A DNA stretch of 13,694 nt from Spirochaetia bacterium. Lineage in GTDB: Bacteria; Spirochaetota; Spirochaetia; PWKH01. The stretch lies in the NCBI GenBank assembly GCA_007128345.1, contig SKXS01000182.1:1-13694 (forward strand), in the 5' to 3' direction. Made by a program: the position numbers and the translations under genes. Below the pieces are notes generated by a model. That model saw only the letters and a list, made by a program, of their open reading frames with translations, had not been told where the DNA came from and searched no databases. Of the stretch, positions 12,399 to 13,694 are shown piece by piece. The number at the start of each line of letters is the position of its first letter. Within the stretch, counting starts at the first letter, position 1.

Positions 12399-12623
12399 AT
12401 GGCATTTTTGCAAAGCATTGCATACCAGCCGATACTGGGATTTCCGGTAATCGGATACTTGGGGATACTCAGCTATGTGCTTCTGGTCATCACCGGGGCA
12501 CTTATGGCTGTGGCAAAACGGAGAAAAAAGCGGCTTCCCATGAAGCGTCACCACCGCTTTGCCATGGTGACGCTTGCCGCAGCGACCATCCATGGAATCC
12601 TGGCCTTGGTTGTCTACGTCTAG
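12399..12623 (+). CDS. Small two-helix membrane protein (74 aa), possible heme binder
   Basis: A 74-aa protein with two predicted membrane helices (about 17-39 and 53-73) joined by a very basic loop (Lys/Arg-rich, residues 40-50). By the positive-inside rule the loop is cytoplasmic and both ends face outward. The second helix begins with His51-His52 and contains His65, giving an H-x13-H spacing and an R-F-x-M-x-x-L-x-x-x-x-x-H-G-x-L pattern that recalls the heme-ligating helices of ferric-reductase/cytochrome b-type membrane domains. That is inference only. ATG 12399 follows GGGGG (4-nt spacer) and a strong promoter. The stop overlaps the stop of the convergent reductase gene in the palindrome CTAG. 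I do not recognise a named family; it may also be a small quality-control or transport accessory protein. Confidence 0.72.
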   Translation: MAFLQSIAYQPILGFPVIGYLGILSYVLLVITGALMAVAKRRKKRLPMKRHHRFAMVTLAAATIHGILALVVYV

Positions 12624-13642
12624 TACGCCCTGCGAAGGACCACTTTTCCTATCGTGCTTCCGGACTCAATGATCGTATGTGCGTTTCGTACTGTCCGCGC
12701 ATCCAAGGTATCGAAGGATGTACGCATGGTATGGGTAAGCGTCCTATTGTCTATGAGTTCGGCGACTGCATGCAGAATCTCATGCTGCCTGACCATATCC
12801 ACGGTATTCCATACAGACCTGGTGAACATGAGCTCCCAGATGAGCCCGGCGCTCTTAGCCCTGAAGGCATTCAGGTCCACCAGGTGACCTTCGGGCATGG
12901 CAACAATCGGGCATATGCGTCCCTGGGGACGGAGGATGGAGATCATGGCTTCCAGGTATGCAGCAGTGCTGTTCAGACAGAAGATGTAGGGAACGTCCTT
13001 CACCCCGATGCGCGAAAGCTCATCTTCAAGCGGCTTCGCATGGGAGATCACGGCATCGGCCCCCATCTCCAGGCACCATGCGGAGCTTTCAGGGCGTGAA
13101 GCTGTTGCAATTACCCGCATGCCTGCCGCCTTCTTGGCAATCTGGATTGCTATGGAGCCAACTCCTCCCGCCCCGCCTATGATAAGCACCGTATCATCCG
13201 ATTCATTCCGGTGTGATACCCCAAGGCGGTCAAAGAGTCCCTCCCAGGCAGTCAAAGAGGTGAGGGGCATGGCTGCCGCTTTTTCAAAGGAAAGAGATTT
13301 GGGTTTCAATGCGGCTATACGCTCATCCACCAGGTGGTACTCGCTGCAGCAGCCCGGCCGGTTGATTGACCCCGCGTAGTAGAGCTCATCCCCTTCTTTG
13401 AAATAGGTCACCTCGCTGCCGATCTGCGCAACCGTTCCGGAAGCGTCCCATCCCAGAACCCGGGGTTCCTGCAGAGTTCCCTGGATTGCAGCCCGGGTCT
13501 TCACATCAATGGGGTTCACTGAAACCGCCTCTACATGTACCAGGATGTCCCGGGGATTCGGGACCGGTACGGGCAGTTCCACGTCAATAACACAACGGGG
13601 ATCATCCGTCGGCAGTGCCTGATATACGCCTACTGCGTGCAT
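12620..13642 (-). CDS. Zinc-type alcohol dehydrogenase-like reductase (TIGR02817 type)
   Basis: A 340-aa NADPH-dependent medium-chain reductase, cytoplasmic, likely acting on quinones or enals. It matches the TIGR02817 (adh_fam_1, Bacillus YogA-like) group: VEAVSVNPIDVKTR (37-50), LGWDASG, YYAGSINRPG, YHLVDER and the Rossmann motif IIGGAGGVGS-x-AIQIAKK at about 155-172. Further matches are ATASRPE, FCLN, and ESGSTIGKVVL at the end. Despite the family name, the cysteine ligands of zinc alcohol dehydrogenases are not evident, so it is probably zinc-independent. ATG 13642 is chosen because AGGAGG ends 5 nt before it; an ATG at 13669 would put that site inside the gene. The gene is preceded by a palindrome at 13656-13670 and a probable -10 at 13687-13692. 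Confidence 0.93.
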   Translation of the reverse strand: MHAVGVYQALPTDDPRCVIDVELPVPVPNPRDILVHVEAVSVNPIDVKTRAAIQGTLQEPRVLGWDASGTVAQIGSEVTYFKEGDELYYAGSINRPGCCSEYHLVDERIAALKPKSLSFEKAAAMPLTSLTAWEGLFDRLGVSHRNESDDTVLIIGGAGGVGSIAIQIAKKAAGMRVIATASRPESSAWCLEMGADAVISHAKPLEDELSRIGVKDVPYIFCLNSTAAYLEAMISILRPQGRICPIVAMPEGHLVDLNAFRAKSAGLIWELMFTRSVWNTVDMVRQHEILHAVAELIDNRTLTHTMRTSFDTLDARTVRNAHTIIESGSTIGKVVLRRAY

Positions 13643-13655
13643 TGGCTCCTCCTCT

Positions 13656-13670
13656 GATGCACTATGCATC
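13656..13670. promoter_or_regulatory. Palindrome GATGCA-N3-TGCATC, candidate operator of the reductase gene
   Basis: A perfect 6-bp inverted repeat with a 3-bp centre, lying between the probable start of transcription (about 13680) and the ribosome binding site. A bound regulator would block transcription. Reductases of this family are often controlled by redox- or electrophile-sensing repressors. Confidence 0.4.
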
Positions 13671-13686
13671 TCTACTTTGTCAGTGT

Positions 13687-13692
13687 ATCATA
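13687..13692 (-). promoter_or_regulatory. Probable -10 element of the reductase gene
   Basis: TATGAT on the minus strand (5 of 6 to TATAAT), about 45 bp before the start codon. The -35 would lie beyond the right edge of the window, so it cannot be confirmed. Confidence 0.4.
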
Positions 13693-13694
13693 TG

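Noticed and set aside
1..13694. CRISPR arrays, tRNA or rRNA genes, transposases
   Set aside because: I saw no regularly spaced repeats, no cloverleaf-like sequence and no transposase motifs; all gaps are short and mainly regulatory.

Overview
The window is a densely packed stretch of a bacterial chromosome of intermediate GC. It holds 15 protein genes that I can support, no rRNA or tRNA genes, no insertion sequence and no CRISPR array. Signal peptides plus a beta-rich exported protein suggest a Gram-negative (diderm) cell. The mix of exported helical-repeat proteins, a TrpX-type ABC system and an Amt/PII pair of the GCGQQKGY subtype makes Spirochaetota my best guess, but this is inferred from family resemblance and not proven. 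Most genes start with a strong AGGAGG-like ribosome binding site, which often decides the start codon.

Layout. 1-2288 (+): the 3' end of an unrecognised gene, then two exported proteins of unknown function, the second beta-strand-rich and barrel-like. A hairpin at 2333-2361 separates this block from the convergent amt-PII operon (4051 to 2385, minus strand). That operon has a good sigma-54 (-24/-12) promoter at 4085-4101, so ammonium uptake and its PII regulator look nitrogen-controlled through RpoN. The 402-bp gap at 4052-4453 also holds a sigma-70 promoter for an atypical short-chain dehydrogenase (4454-5209, +). A 66-aa minus-strand gene (5578-5378) follows.

5758-7066 (+) encodes an exported ComEC-like metallo-beta-lactamase protein carrying a ComEA-like helix-hairpin-helix tail, followed by a DUF3006 protein. 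This is a plausible extracellular DNA- or nucleotide-processing pair. Next comes a 5'(3')-deoxyribonucleotidase (7221-7664) with its own promoter. A three-gene ABC importer of the TrpX family follows (7998-10711): binding protein, permease and ATPase, driven by a near-consensus promoter with a leader of about 128 nt.

The right end holds short, individually promoted genes: a YghZ/Gpr-type aldo-keto reductase (10787-11815, +), a YbaK/EbsC-type aminoacyl-tRNA deacylase (12276-11821, -), a 74-aa two-helix membrane protein with an H-x13-H pattern (12399-12623, +) and a TIGR02817-type zinc-type alcohol dehydrogenase-like reductase (13642-12620, -). The last two genes share a palindromic CTAG stop. 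AKR and ADH suggest handling of reactive carbonyls or quinones, but no operon unites them.

The most interesting items are the sigma-54 amt promoter with an enhancer-distance inverted repeat, the PII protein that lacks the uridylylation tyrosine, the secreted MBL-HhH plus DUF3006 pair, the possible minimal heme-binding membrane protein and the palindrome in front of the ADH gene. I see no clearly novel multi-gene defence or mobile system.
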